From NCBI GenBank assembly GCA_015485245.1, contig WFTY01000372.1, positions 1-6,218 on the forward strand: DNA of 6,218 nucleotides, written 5' to 3'. The position numbers and the translations under genes are program-made. Positions 1-5,144 of the stretch are shown here, one piece after another; the first letter of the stretch is position 1; the number at the start of each line of letters is the position of its first letter. This DNA comes from Anaerolineales bacterium (GTDB lineage: Bacteria > Chloroflexota > Anaerolineae > Anaerolineales > UBA11858). Below the pieces are notes generated by a model that did not search any database, was not told where the DNA came from, and saw nothing but the letters and a program-made list of their open reading frames with translations.

Positions 1-133
1 GCTGAAGGACGAGCACACCCTCGCCGCCGCGCGTCTCGCGCCAGATCAATGTGCCGTCGTCGTCCCAGGCCAGGTCGGTCAGGCCGAGGGTGCGGGCGAG
101 ACGTTTGGGAGAGAGATGGGGATGTTGGGGCAT
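1..133 (-). CDS. Partial gene, probable S9-family (prolyl oligopeptidase-like) peptidase N-terminus
   Basis: Only the first 44 codons are present; the gene runs off the left edge. Reading on the minus strand from ATG at 131-133 gives a protein starting MPQHPHLSPKRLARTLGL and continuing with LAWDDDGTLIWRE and a GGEGVLVLQ stretch. The pattern 'W-(x)-DG-x-L-x-W-x-E-x-R-x-x-x-G-x-x-V-L' resembles the first blade of the beta-propeller in bacterial S9 peptidases and dipeptidyl aminopeptidases. The catalytic alpha/beta-hydrolase domain would lie outside the window, so no active-site residue can be checked. No Shine-Dalgarno sequence precedes the ATG; the upstream stretch is CCAACC-rich. A candidate extended -10 box lies at 177-185. 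The reading frame is open and plausible, but the family call rests on a short fragment and could be another beta-propeller protein. Confidence 0.5.
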   Translation of the reverse strand, partial: MPQHPHLSPKRLARTLGLTDLAWDDDGTLIWRETRGGEGVLVLQ

Positions 134-176
134 TGGTTGGTCGGTTGGCCTGATTGATCGGGTGGTCGGTGGTCAG

Positions 177-185
177 ATTGTAGCA
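177..185 (-). promoter_or_regulatory. Candidate extended -10 promoter for the leftward gene
   Basis: On the minus strand the sequence reads TGCTACAAT. This is a TGn extended -10 followed by TACAAT, which matches five of six consensus bases. The hexamer 17 bp further upstream (TAGAAT) is a poor -35, as is common for extended -10 promoters. Transcription would start near 170 and leave a leader of roughly 37 nt before the ATG at 133. Seen by eye only. Confidence 0.4.
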
Positions 186-228
186 TATTGTGATCAGTTA
201 TTCTAATGCTCGCAGTTGTCCGTCGCAC

Positions 229-261
229 CCTGTAGCTGAGATCGCCGATCTCGGCTACAGG
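229..261. repeat. 16-bp stem hairpin / imperfect palindrome in the divergent intergenic region
   Basis: CCTGTAGCTGAGATCG at 229-244 pairs with CGATCTCGGCTACAGG at 246-261. There is a single-base loop in DNA terms and one G-T (G-U) pair in the stem. A further six bases, TCCGTC at 219-224, could pair with GACGGA at 261-266 if 225-228 bulge out. No T-tract follows on either side, so it does not look like a rho-independent terminator. It lies between the two divergent genes, so it may be an operator-like palindrome, a leader structure for the rightward gene, or a dispersed palindromic repeat. A weaker relative seems to lie at 2144-2196. Confidence 0.6.
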
Positions 262-411
262 ACGGATGGGCGGGCCTCGTCAGGCGACCCTCGACCATCT
301 GCGGTTCTTGAATCTTCGGATAGATGCTGCCATTGTCCTCACGGCAAAAGTACAATTGCACCGCGGTAGAGGATTGGCAAATGGTGTAGAATGGATTTGC
401 AGTCCGCGATT

Positions 412-417
412 GGAGAG
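412..417 (+). promoter_or_regulatory. Shine-Dalgarno sequence deciding the start of the membrane protein
   Basis: GGAGAG lies three bases before ATG 421 and six bases before ATG 424, two adjacent in-frame ATGs. An earlier in-frame ATG at 391 has no comparable site and overlaps a TAGAAT hexamer (387-392) that could itself be a -10 box. This favours 421 or 424 as the start. Confidence 0.5.
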
Positions 418-420
418 AAG

Positions 421-2040
421 ATGATGTCAGCAAATGACTTCATGACCGGTTTTTTGTGCTCCGTCGGGGCGATTGCTGTGCCGGTGACGTTTGTCATTTC
501 GTGGGGGTTGATTGCCCTTTATCGGCGGCGCGTGATCCGCTGGATGAATGCTCCATATTTTACTGCCTCGCCCTCAACCGCTGAAACCCCGCGAGCGGCG
601 AAACCTCCTGACGGCGGGATTTCCATGCGCGTTGCGCGCCTGGAGACTTCCCAACCATCATCGTTCTACCGTCACATGCGCCGCCTGTACTGGCGCAAGG
701 TGGCGGTTTACGGCTTGAGCGGGCTGCTCTCGTCGTTGTTGATTAGCATTGCATATCTCTTTTCCATCGCGACGGCGATCACCCCGGGGCGGTTCCTGAT
801 AACTGCGATGGATTTCGCTTTTCCCGTGGTGGTTGTGCTGTATCTGGTGATGGATAACACCGGCTTTGCCCGCACCTGGCTGGTCGGCGGCTATCTCTTC
901 TTGTTGGTGCTGCTTGGAATCTACGGCTTCCCTTCCGCTACCGTCATGGAGCGTTGGAGGATGGTGTTCGTTCTTTGGGGGAGCATCAATGGGGCGCACC
1001 TAATCATTGTGTTGCTGGTCTTCAAGCGGAAAATTCGCCCCATTGCGCCGTTGGTGCTGTTGATCGTAGGCAGTATAGTTGCCGCGGGGCTCGTGACGTT
1101 TTACTTCAGCAACCCCTTGTTGCTGGCAGCATATCGCATCAGCCTGCTGGCAGGATGGAATCCCACCCAACTGTCTGTGCTGTACTGGGTTTCGGTGATC
1201 GTGATAGCGCTGGCGCTGGGCTCGGGGGCCTTGCCGCTGCTGATGTGGATACGCGATGGCTATCGCCGTAAGCGCATCAGTGAACAGATGTTGAGCATCG
1301 CCACATTTTGGCTGATGAGCACCGCCCTGTACGCCTTGTCCATTGCTCAGAACGGCGTGATATGGGGGCTGTACGTCCTTCTGGCGGGGATGGTGTTTTT
1401 CGCCTCGTTGACCGTCGGCTTCCGCTGGTATCGCCGGGCCGACAAGGGAGACTTTCCCCCCCGGCATTTGTTGATGCTGCGCGTGTTTTCGCTGGGGGCT
1501 AAAAGCGCTCGACTGTACGACTTGCTGGATCAAAACTGGCGTCACGTCGGCGTCATCCGGCTGATCGCTGGCCCAGACCTGGCTGCCTCTACGGTGGAGC
1601 CGCACGAGTTCATCGATTTCCTTGCCGGGAAACTGGACGATTATTTTGTCAGTGCGGTCGAAGATATCAGCGGGCAGTTGCAAAGAGCCGATGCTGACCC
1701 CGACCCTGATGGGCGTTACCGGGTGAGCGAGTTTTTCTGCTTTAGCGATACCTGGAAGCGCGTCTTGCTGCAACTTGAGCGGTCTGCGGATGTGATTTTG
1801 ATGGATTTGCGTCGTTTCGGCCCCCAAAATGCGGGCTGCGTCTTTGAAATCCACACGCTGGTCGCTTCGGTTCCATTAGAGAAGGTCGTATTTATTGTGG
1901 ATGAGTCCACGGACGAGGCGTTTTTGCAGCAAACATTGGGCACTGCCGGGACGGCGGTGCGCCTGTTCCATTGGTCGGGCACGACCGCCACGGCTGGCCC
2001 AGAACTGCTCAAAGTTCTTTGTAGCATAGCGGCCCGTTGA
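421..2040 (+). CDS. Polytopic membrane protein with C-terminal Rossmann-like (possibly TIR-like) cytosolic domain
   Basis: I know no characterised homologue. Counting from ATG 421, the protein has 539 residues. Hydrophobic helices are visible at about 11-34, 95-120, 124-144, 152-170, 180-201, 206-230, 250-277, 290-310 and 312-335, making nine in all, with a soluble linker at 35-94. From about 340 to the end is a soluble domain. It contains IAGPDLAASTVEPHEF (382-397), DPDGRYRVSEFFCF (427-440) and ADVILMDLRRF (456-466), then N470-A-G-C473-V-F-E476, then PLEKVVFIVDESTD. A strand ending in Asp, followed by an N-x-G-C-x-x-E helix start and another hydrophobic strand, resembles the catalytic C-x-x-E region of TIR domains, with E476 as the candidate glutamate. 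That likeness is inference. The gene stands alone, with the ISL3-like MITE beyond its 3' end. Its base composition looks less GC-rich than its neighbours, consistent with transfer. Starts at 391 or 424 remain possible. Confidence 0.85.
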   Translation: MMSANDFMTGFLCSVGAIAVPVTFVISWGLIALYRRRVIRWMNAPYFTASPSTAETPRAAKPPDGGISMRVARLETSQPSSFYRHMRRLYWRKVAVYGLSGLLSSLLISIAYLFSIATAITPGRFLITAMDFAFPVVVVLYLVMDNTGFARTWLVGGYLFLLVLLGIYGFPSATVMERWRMVFVLWGSINGAHLIIVLLVFKRKIRPIAPLVLLIVGSIVAAGLVTFYFSNPLLLAAYRISLLAGWNPTQLSVLYWVSVIVIALALGSGALPLLMWIRDGYRRKRISEQMLSIATFWLMSTALYALSIAQNGVIWGLYVLLAGMVFFASLTVGFRWYRRADKGDFPPRHLLMLRVFSLGAKSARLYDLLDQNWRHVGVIRLIAGPDLAASTVEPHEFIDFLAGKLDDYFVSAVEDISGQLQRADADPDPDGRYRVSEFFCFSDTWKRVLLQLERSADVILMDLRRFGPQNAGCVFEIHTLVASVPLEKVVFIVDESTDEAFLQQTLGTAGTAVRLFHWSGTTATAGPELLKVLCSIAAR

Positions 2041-2072
2041 CCGCGAAACAAACTGGAAAGCGCGTTTTGCGG

Positions 2073-2140
2073 CGCTTGTAGCCCGTGACTTTCGCACACA
2101 CACAGCATCCCCGCAAGGGGGCAGTTGCCGGGCACAAGCG
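2073..2140. other. Foldable intergenic element with nested stems
   Basis: CGCTTGTaGCCCG at 2073-2085 can pair with CGGGCACAAGCG at 2129-2140, a 12-bp stem with one bulged A. Inside lies CCCC-GCAA-GGGG (2109-2120), a four-pair stem closed by a GNRA-type tetraloop. It begins just after the stop codon of the membrane protein gene at 2040, so it could be a 3' UTR structure, a small RNA, or the remnant of a repeat. No T-tract follows. GGCAGTTG occurs twice here (2120-2127 and 2143-2150). I could not match it to a known RNA family. Confidence 0.35.
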
Positions 2141-2153
2141 GCGGCAGTTGAAG

Positions 2154-2169
2154 GCGAGATTAATCTCGC
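2154..2169. repeat. Perfect 16-bp palindrome
   Basis: GCGAGATTAATCTCGC is identical to its own reverse complement. As RNA it would give a six-pair stem with a UUAA loop. No T-tract follows, so terminator function is doubtful. The wider stretch 2144-2196 shares ordered blocks with 212-279 (GCAGTTG, GAGAT, ATCTCG, CTAC, GAC, ATGG, GCCTCG), suggesting two diverged copies of one repeat family flanking the membrane protein gene. Confidence 0.55.
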
Positions 2170-2209
2170 TCTACGACATACATGGCACTTGCCTCGCAAC
2201 CACTATCTG

Positions 2210-2217
2210 GCTGTCAT
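2210..2217. repeat. Left target-site duplication of the MITE
   Basis: GCTGTCAT directly abuts the left terminal inverted repeat. The identical octamer at 2373-2380 abuts the right one. The match is exactly eight bases; the flanking bases differ on both sides. Confidence 0.85.
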
Positions 2218-2264
2218 GGGTCACCGTGAAATAGTGGGGTGGGATAATCAGACCTCCGAGATTT
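2218..2264. repeat. Left terminal inverted repeat of the MITE
   Basis: This arm has two blocks: an outer block at 2218-2240 matching the right end at 19 of 23 bases, and an inner block AGACCTCCGAGATTT at 2250-2264 matching perfectly. The nine bases between them (2241-2249) contrast with two in the other arm. Confidence 0.8.
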
Positions 2265-2332
2265 TGCCGCTGCGATGCTCATCCAGAGCGGCCTGCACAG
2301 GCAATTTCGCTCCCCAGGGTGGCTCTCAACAG

Positions 2333-2372
2333 AAATCTCGGAGGTCTTTACCCCACTAATTCACGAAGAGCC
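2333..2372. repeat. Right terminal inverted repeat of the MITE
   Basis: Read inward from 2372 it begins GGCTCTTCGTGAATTAGTGG and ends with AGACCTCCGAGATTT. It is the arm closest to ISL3-type ends. In RNA the two arms would form a long stem-loop read through from either convergent gene. Confidence 0.8.
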
Positions 2373-2380
2373 GCTGTCAT
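2373..2380. repeat. Right target-site duplication of the MITE
   Basis: GCTGTCAT, identical to 2210-2217 and directly abutting the right inverted repeat. Confidence 0.85.
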
Positions 2381-2395
2381 CTGAATGCGAAGAAT

Positions 2396-3049
2396 TTATC
2401 GCCGCGATCCTCGCAAAGGGGCGAAACTCCGCCGGTGCATCGGTGTCGGCCCCAGGCGGGCGAGGGCCTGCCGGTGCGCGGCGGTGCCGTAGCCTTTGTG
2501 GCGGGCGAAGCCATAGCCGGGGTATTGCGCTTCCAGTTCCACCATCCGCGCGTCGCGGCTGGTTTTCGCCAGCACCGAGGCGGCGGCGATGCTCAACGAG
2601 CGGGCGTCGCCTTTAATCAGCGAGGTTTGGGGGAGTTCCACATCGGGGAGCAGCAGGTAATCGAGCAGCAGGGCATCGGGAGGAGGGGAGAGCGCGGCCA
2701 GAGCGCGCTGCGCGGCCAGCCGCGTGGCAGGGAGGATGCCCAGAGCGTCGATCTCCGCCGAGGAGGCGAAGCCCACTCCCCAGGCCAGCGCGGCAGCGCG
2801 GATGTGCACGGCCGCGGCTTTCCTTTGGGATGCGGTCATCTGCTTGGAATCGCGCACCCCGCTCAGGGGGAGGCGGTCAGGTGAGGTGGGGGGCAGGATC
2901 ACCGCCGCGGCGCAGACCGGGCCAGCCAGCGCGCCGCGTCCGGCCTCGTCTATCCCGGCGATATAGCGAAATCCCTGTCGCCACAGGGCGCGCTCCCATT
3001 GAAAATCCGGTTCGGGGGGTATCTCAGCAGGGTCAAGCCGGGAGGTCAT
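2396..3049 (-). CDS. rnhB: Ribonuclease HII
   Basis: Cytosolic endonuclease that cuts RNA in RNA-DNA hybrids and starts removal of single ribonucleotides misincorporated into DNA. The 217-residue protein carries the whole type 2 RNase H signature. It has IAGIDEAGRGALAGPV at 30-45 with catalytic D34 and E35, VRDSKQMT at 65-72, D130 in LLLDYLLLP, and KGDARSLSIAAASVLAK at 146-162 with D148. The four acidic metal ligands are therefore all present, followed by YPGYGFARHKGYGT. Length is normal for the family. I chose ATG at 3047-3049 because GAGG (3055-3058) sits five bases before it; an upstream in-frame ATG at 3107-3109 would add 20 unconserved residues deep inside the preceding gene. The start overlaps the end of the glycosyltransferase gene by 17 nt, so translation is probably coupled. 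The MITE lies just past the stop codon. Confidence 0.95.
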   Translation of the reverse strand: MTSRLDPAEIPPEPDFQWERALWRQGFRYIAGIDEAGRGALAGPVCAAAVILPPTSPDRLPLSGVRDSKQMTASQRKAAAVHIRAAALAWGVGFASSAEIDALGILPATRLAAQRALAALSPPPDALLLDYLLLPDVELPQTSLIKGDARSLSIAAASVLAKTSRDARMVELEAQYPGYGFARHKGYGTAAHRQALARLGPTPMHRRSFAPLRGSRR

Positions 3050-3797
3050 ACTGGCCTCGACGGGCGTTGCGGTGGATGGCGAAGATGTCCACCGCCATTT
3101 GCAGGGCATCGCGCACTGGATGGAGCTTGGTGCCGGGGTAAAAATACCAGGGGATGGGGATCTCGCGAATCCGGTAGCCGCGGCGGTGGGCGATGTAGAG
3201 CAGTTCGATGTCGAAGGAGAAGTTGGTCAGGGTTTGATGCCGAAAGAGGTCGTCGGCCACCTCGGCGCGGAAACACTTGAAGCCGCATTGGGTATCGTGC
3301 ATGCCAGGGAGGATCAATGTGCGGATCATCAGGTTGACCGCTCGCCCGCCGAGGTGACGGTATTCCGGCTCGTGGTAGCGCACCGCGCCGGGAGCCTCGC
3401 GCGAGGCGATAGCGAGGTCGAAGTCCACCAGCGCGGGGGGCAGAAAGCGGTTAACCTCGGCGATGGGCATGGAGAGATCGGCGTCGCACATAAAGCGGTA
3501 TTCCCCGCGGGCTTCCAGCATGCCGCGCCGCACCGCGCCGCCTTTTCCGGGCTGCGCCTCTTGTAGCACGCGCAGGTTGGAGTGCTGACGGGCGAAGGCT
3601 TGTGCCACTTCGAGGGTGTTGTCGCGGCTGGCGTTTTCGACGATCAGCACCTCGGCGGTGTAGCGCTGATGCTTGAGAAAATCAAACACCTGCCCCAGGG
3701 TGTCGGGCAGGCGATCGGCCTCGTTGTGGGCGGGGATGACGATTGAGAGGAAGGGATTGGTCACGATGGGGGCATCCGAGCGAAGGGGCAGGCTCAA
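3033..3797 (-). CDS. Family 2 glycosyltransferase, dolichyl-phosphate glucosyltransferase (DPG synthase)-like
   Basis: GT-A fold enzyme expected to move a sugar from a nucleotide-sugar to a polyprenyl-phosphate or similar lipid carrier at the inner membrane face. Counting from 3797, it has FLSIVIPAHNEADRLP (16-31) for nucleotide binding, VENASRDNT (53-61), GKGGAVRRGM (84-93), the metal-binding DAD motif at 105-107 in CDADLSMP, DTQCGFKCFR (168-177) and FSFDIELLYIA (193-203). These match the DPM/DPG-synthase-like group. No C-terminal membrane helix is present, unlike many GtrB-type relatives. The donor and acceptor cannot be read from sequence. The start is uncertain. TTG at 3795-3797 overlaps the TGA of the upstream gene (TTGA), suggesting coupling, while GTG at 3762-3764 would give MTNPFLSIVIPAHNE, closer to a usual family N-terminus. 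Neither has a clear Shine-Dalgarno sequence. It overlaps rnhB by 17 nt. Confidence 0.9.
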   Translation of the reverse strand: MSLPLRSDAPIVTNPFLSIVIPAHNEADRLPDTLGQVFDFLKHQRYTAEVLIVENASRDNTLEVAQAFARQHSNLRVLQEAQPGKGGAVRRGMLEARGEYRFMCDADLSMPIAEVNRFLPPALVDFDLAIASREAPGAVRYHEPEYRHLGGRAVNLMIRTLILPGMHDTQCGFKCFRAEVADDLFRHQTLTNFSFDIELLYIAHRRGYRIREIPIPWYFYPGTKLHPVRDALQMAVDIFAIHRNARRGQYDLPA

Positions 3798-4600
3798 GCC
3801 GTCATGACAACCAGCAACAGGAAGGCGGTCAGGATGCAGACTTCAGCCAGCACGATCCCCCCCAGGATCAGCCACTGGCGCATGGTGAAGTTGGCATATC
3901 GCTTGACGGGAGTGAGCGCCTGGTTGAAGCGAGCGTCGATGTCCTGGGCGACTTCGGCGCCTGGAAGGGCGCGCTTTTGGTGCTTGGGGGCTTCGTTTTT
4001 ATCGCTGCTGGCATCGGTAAACGCTTCGACGATTTTGTAGCGCTGCTCGCGGCTGAGGATCGAGTTGGCGCTGGTGATCTGCGTAGCGAAGCGATCCAGC
4101 CCGTCCACCATGAGGACGCGCACTGCCGGCCGGATGGTGTCCACGTGGGTGCCAGGGTTGGTCAGCACGAGCATACCTTCAACCGGAATCTCGTTGTAGC
4201 CCCGGGCGCGCAAAAAACTTTCCACTTTGTGCGCTGCCTTGATGGTTTCCGTAATCATGTTGGGTTTGGTTGGGCGGAAGCTGCCATCGCGCGTACGATG
4301 CACGCTCCACACATCCCCGCGAGCCCGAAAGACGCCCCGGATGGGGTCGTTGACGAAGACGAAAACGCCCTGTGGGCCGATCAGGATCAGTGGAATGGTG
4401 TCGTTTTCCCCCGGCAGCGCGACGTTGCGCAACATGGTGTAAGCGTTGTCCAGCAGGCGGATGAACACGCGGAGGATGGTTTCCTGCGACTTCATCTTCG
4501 TCGGCCAGTTGAGGCCGAACTTCAACATGCCGCGCAGACGTTCGCCGGGCGAGATTTTTCCGCCTCGATAAGGGATGGGGGAAAGGTCACGAACGATCAT
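3794..4600 (-). CDS. NERD-like domain protein with C-terminal membrane anchor, catalytic residues apparently lost
   Basis: 268-residue protein, first gene of the operon. Residues about 38-98 follow the NERD (nuclease-related domain) layout. There is a helix starting SQETILRVFIRLLDNAY, then LRNVALPGENDTIPLILIGP with D67, then GVFVFVNDPIRGVF (78-91), then W98. In active NERD domains the last block reads roughly G-V-F-V-I-E-x-K-N-x-x-G. Here the aligned Glu and Lys are V83 and D85, so the nuclease centre seems gone. Residues 99-200 form a basic and mixed region ending in KNEAPKHQKR. One strong helix, about 244-267 (WLILGGIVLAEVCILTAFLL), is followed by only a few residues, as in a tail-anchored protein with its domain in the cytosol. 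ATG 4598-4600 has GGGAG (4608-4612) seven bases upstream. The NERD assignment is by eye; its role is unknown. Confidence 0.8.
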   Translation of the reverse strand: MIVRDLSPIPYRGGKISPGERLRGMLKFGLNWPTKMKSQETILRVFIRLLDNAYTMLRNVALPGENDTIPLILIGPQGVFVFVNDPIRGVFRARGDVWSVHRTRDGSFRPTKPNMITETIKAAHKVESFLRARGYNEIPVEGMLVLTNPGTHVDTIRPAVRVLMVDGLDRFATQITSANSILSREQRYKIVEAFTDASSDKNEAPKHQKRALPGAEVAQDIDARFNQALTPVKRYANFTMRQWLILGGIVLAEVCILTAFLLLVVMTA

Positions 4601-4652
4601 GAAAGCACTCCCGTCCTACGCATAACGGTTGGATACACCCAGACTTACGTTG

Positions 4653-4661
4653 ATTATACCA
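4653..4661 (-). promoter_or_regulatory. Extended -10 promoter of the NERD-like / glycosyltransferase / rnhB operon
   Basis: On the minus strand the sequence reads TGGTATAAT, a TGn element followed by a perfect TATAAT. The hexamer 17 bp upstream is a weak -35, which extended -10 promoters tolerate. Transcription would begin near 4646, giving a leader of about 46 nt before ATG 4600. No terminator is visible between this site and the upstream 105-residue gene, so read-through from the tRNA-Pro unit is also possible. Confidence 0.6.
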
Positions 4662-4692
4662 GTGGGGAAGGCGGGAGTGGTGGGTGTGGGGC

Positions 4693-5010
4693 TTAGAATG
4701 GCTGCACGCTGGCGAGGGAATCGCCCTCTTTGGAAGGGGAGTCGCCGGCGACGATGCGTTCTGAGCCGTTGTGGCTCTCCAGGCGCAGGGGGTATTCGAG
4801 CTCAAATTTGTTGCCCTGGAAGGGAATCCGCCGTCCGGTGTAAAACCGCGCCCCCTCTTGCAGCCGATGTACCAGTGTCTCCCGGTCGAGGAGTGTTACG
4901 TCGTTGAAGACAAAACCACTGCGCAAATAGGCGCGCACCCACTTGATTTTTCCTTCGGGGTTGTAGTGTACCGTCTCGATGACGCCGTCGACTTTGGGGG
5001 TTTTTGCCAT
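4693..5010 (-). CDS. Conserved-looking hypothetical protein, 105 residues
   Basis: Function not recognised. The protein begins MAKTPKVDGVIETVHYNPEG and continues with KIKWVRAYLRSGFVFNDVTLLDRETL, then an R-x-x-x-G-x-x-F-x-x-G-R-R segment. It has no signal peptide or membrane helix. The alternating pattern over residues 7-75 suggests a small beta-rich fold; the last 25 residues are polar and probably disordered. I recall similar proteins in Chloroflexota genomes, but no function. ATG 5008-5010 has GAGGAGG (5017-5023) six bases before it, among the strongest ribosome binding sites in the window. Longer readings toward 5127 would translate the tRNA and are rejected. It starts 22 nt after the tRNA-Pro 3' end on the same strand, so it is probably made from a tRNA-mRNA precursor. 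Confidence 0.85.
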   Translation of the reverse strand: MAKTPKVDGVIETVHYNPEGKIKWVRAYLRSGFVFNDVTLLDRETLVHRLQEGARFYTGRRIPFQGNKFELEYPLRLESHNGSERIVAGDSPSKEGDSLASVQPF

Positions 5011-5016
5011 GGTGTG

Positions 5017-5023
5017 CCTCCTC
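5017..5023 (-). promoter_or_regulatory. Strong Shine-Dalgarno sequence of the 105-residue gene
   Basis: GAGGAGG on the minus strand, six bases before ATG 5010 and nine bases after the tRNA-Pro 3' end. It fixes the start codon. tRNA 3' processing would leave this site very near the 5' end of the released mRNA. Confidence 0.75.
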
Positions 5024-5032
5024 AGGAACAGG

Positions 5033-5105
5033 TCGGGGTGCGGGGACTCGAACCCCGGACCTCTGCGTCCCAAACGCAGCGCGCTACCAACTGCGCCACA
5101 CCCCG
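5033..5105 (-). tRNA. tRNA-Pro (anticodon UGG)
   Basis: The 73-nt cloverleaf folds completely. The acceptor is CGGGGTG with CACCCCG plus discriminator A, and the D arm is GCGC-AGTTGGTA-GCGC. The anticodon arm is CTGCG-TTTGGGA-CGCAG, with anticodon TGG at 5070-5072. The variable loop is AGGTC, and the T arm is CGGGG-TTCGAGT-CCCCG. All stems are perfectly paired. The C1-G72 pair and discriminator A are typical of bacterial tRNA-Pro. The 3' CCA is not encoded; the next bases are CCT, so CCA must be added by a nucleotidyltransferase. U34 lets it read CCA and CCG, and with modification other Pro codons. A sigma70-type promoter lies immediately upstream, and the 105-residue gene follows downstream on the same strand. 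Confidence 0.97.
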
Positions 5106-5114
5106 GCGGGTGGG

Positions 5115-5144
5115 AGTATAATGCCAACCAATCCCCGCCGTCAA
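5115..5144 (-). promoter_or_regulatory. Sigma70-type promoter of the tRNA-Pro unit
   Basis: On the minus strand, TTGACG (5139-5144) is followed by an 18-bp spacer and TATACT (5115-5120). Both hexamers match five of six consensus bases. Transcription should start near 5108, leaving a leader of only a few bases before the tRNA at 5105. The -35 hexamer overlaps the Shine-Dalgarno sequence of the divergent crotonase gene. Confidence 0.75.
5117..5122 (+). promoter_or_regulatory. -10 box of the rightward crotonase operon
   Basis: Perfect TATAAT on the plus strand, sharing four bases with the -10 of the leftward tRNA promoter. The -35 region (GCCACA at 5095-5100, 16-bp spacer) is weak and lies inside the tRNA gene. 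Transcription would start near 5129, giving a leader of about 25 nt before ATG 5154. The in-frame ATG at 5121 is inside this -10 box, so it cannot be the start on this transcript. Confidence 0.6.

Larger units (their letters stand above)
2218..2372. mobile_element. 155-bp non-autonomous element (MITE), ISL3-type ends
   Basis: The element has long terminal inverted repeats and a perfect 8-bp duplication (GCTGTCAT) on each side. The left arm, 2218-2264, starts GGGTCACCGTGAAATAGTGG; the right arm, 2372 back to 2333, starts GGCTCTTCGTGAATTAGTGG. The outer 23 bases match at 19 positions. After a 7-nt length difference, the inner 15 bases AGACCTCCGAGATTT match perfectly (2250-2264 against 2333-2347). 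The 68-nt centre has no meaningful reading frame. Known family facts: ISL3 elements make 8-bp duplications, and many have ends beginning GGCTCTTC or close to it, as seen at the right end. Assignment to ISL3 is therefore inferred; a transposase in trans would be needed. Insertion fell between the 3' ends of two convergent genes, 23 nt from the rnhB stop, where it does no coding harm. Removing it with one duplication copy restores a continuous GCTGTCATCTGAAT junction. Confidence 0.85.

Noticed and set aside
351..392. TACAAT (351-356) and TAGAAT (387-392) as the promoter of the membrane protein gene
   Set aside because: Both hexamers are good -10 matches, but neither has a TGn extension or a recognisable -35 at 16-18 bp. 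I could not choose between them, so neither is listed.
1000..1854. Long minus-strand open frame opposite the membrane protein
   Set aside because: It lies entirely inside the plus-strand gene, is rich in Gln, His and Arg without any family motif, and has no ribosome site. The plus frame has clear membrane helices.
2218..2372. Inverted repeat read as a bidirectional terminator
   Set aside because: The loop is 68 nt, no T-tract follows either arm, and exact 8-bp direct repeats flank it. A mobile element explains all of this better, though the arms could still slow transcription.
3743..4696. Long plus-strand open frame over the NERD-like gene
   Set aside because: The minus frame has a ribosome site, an extended -10 promoter, a NERD-like block and a membrane helix. 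The plus frame has none of these.
5011..5127. N-terminal extension of the 105-residue gene
   Set aside because: It would translate the tRNA-Pro sequence. ATG 5010 has an excellent Shine-Dalgarno sequence.
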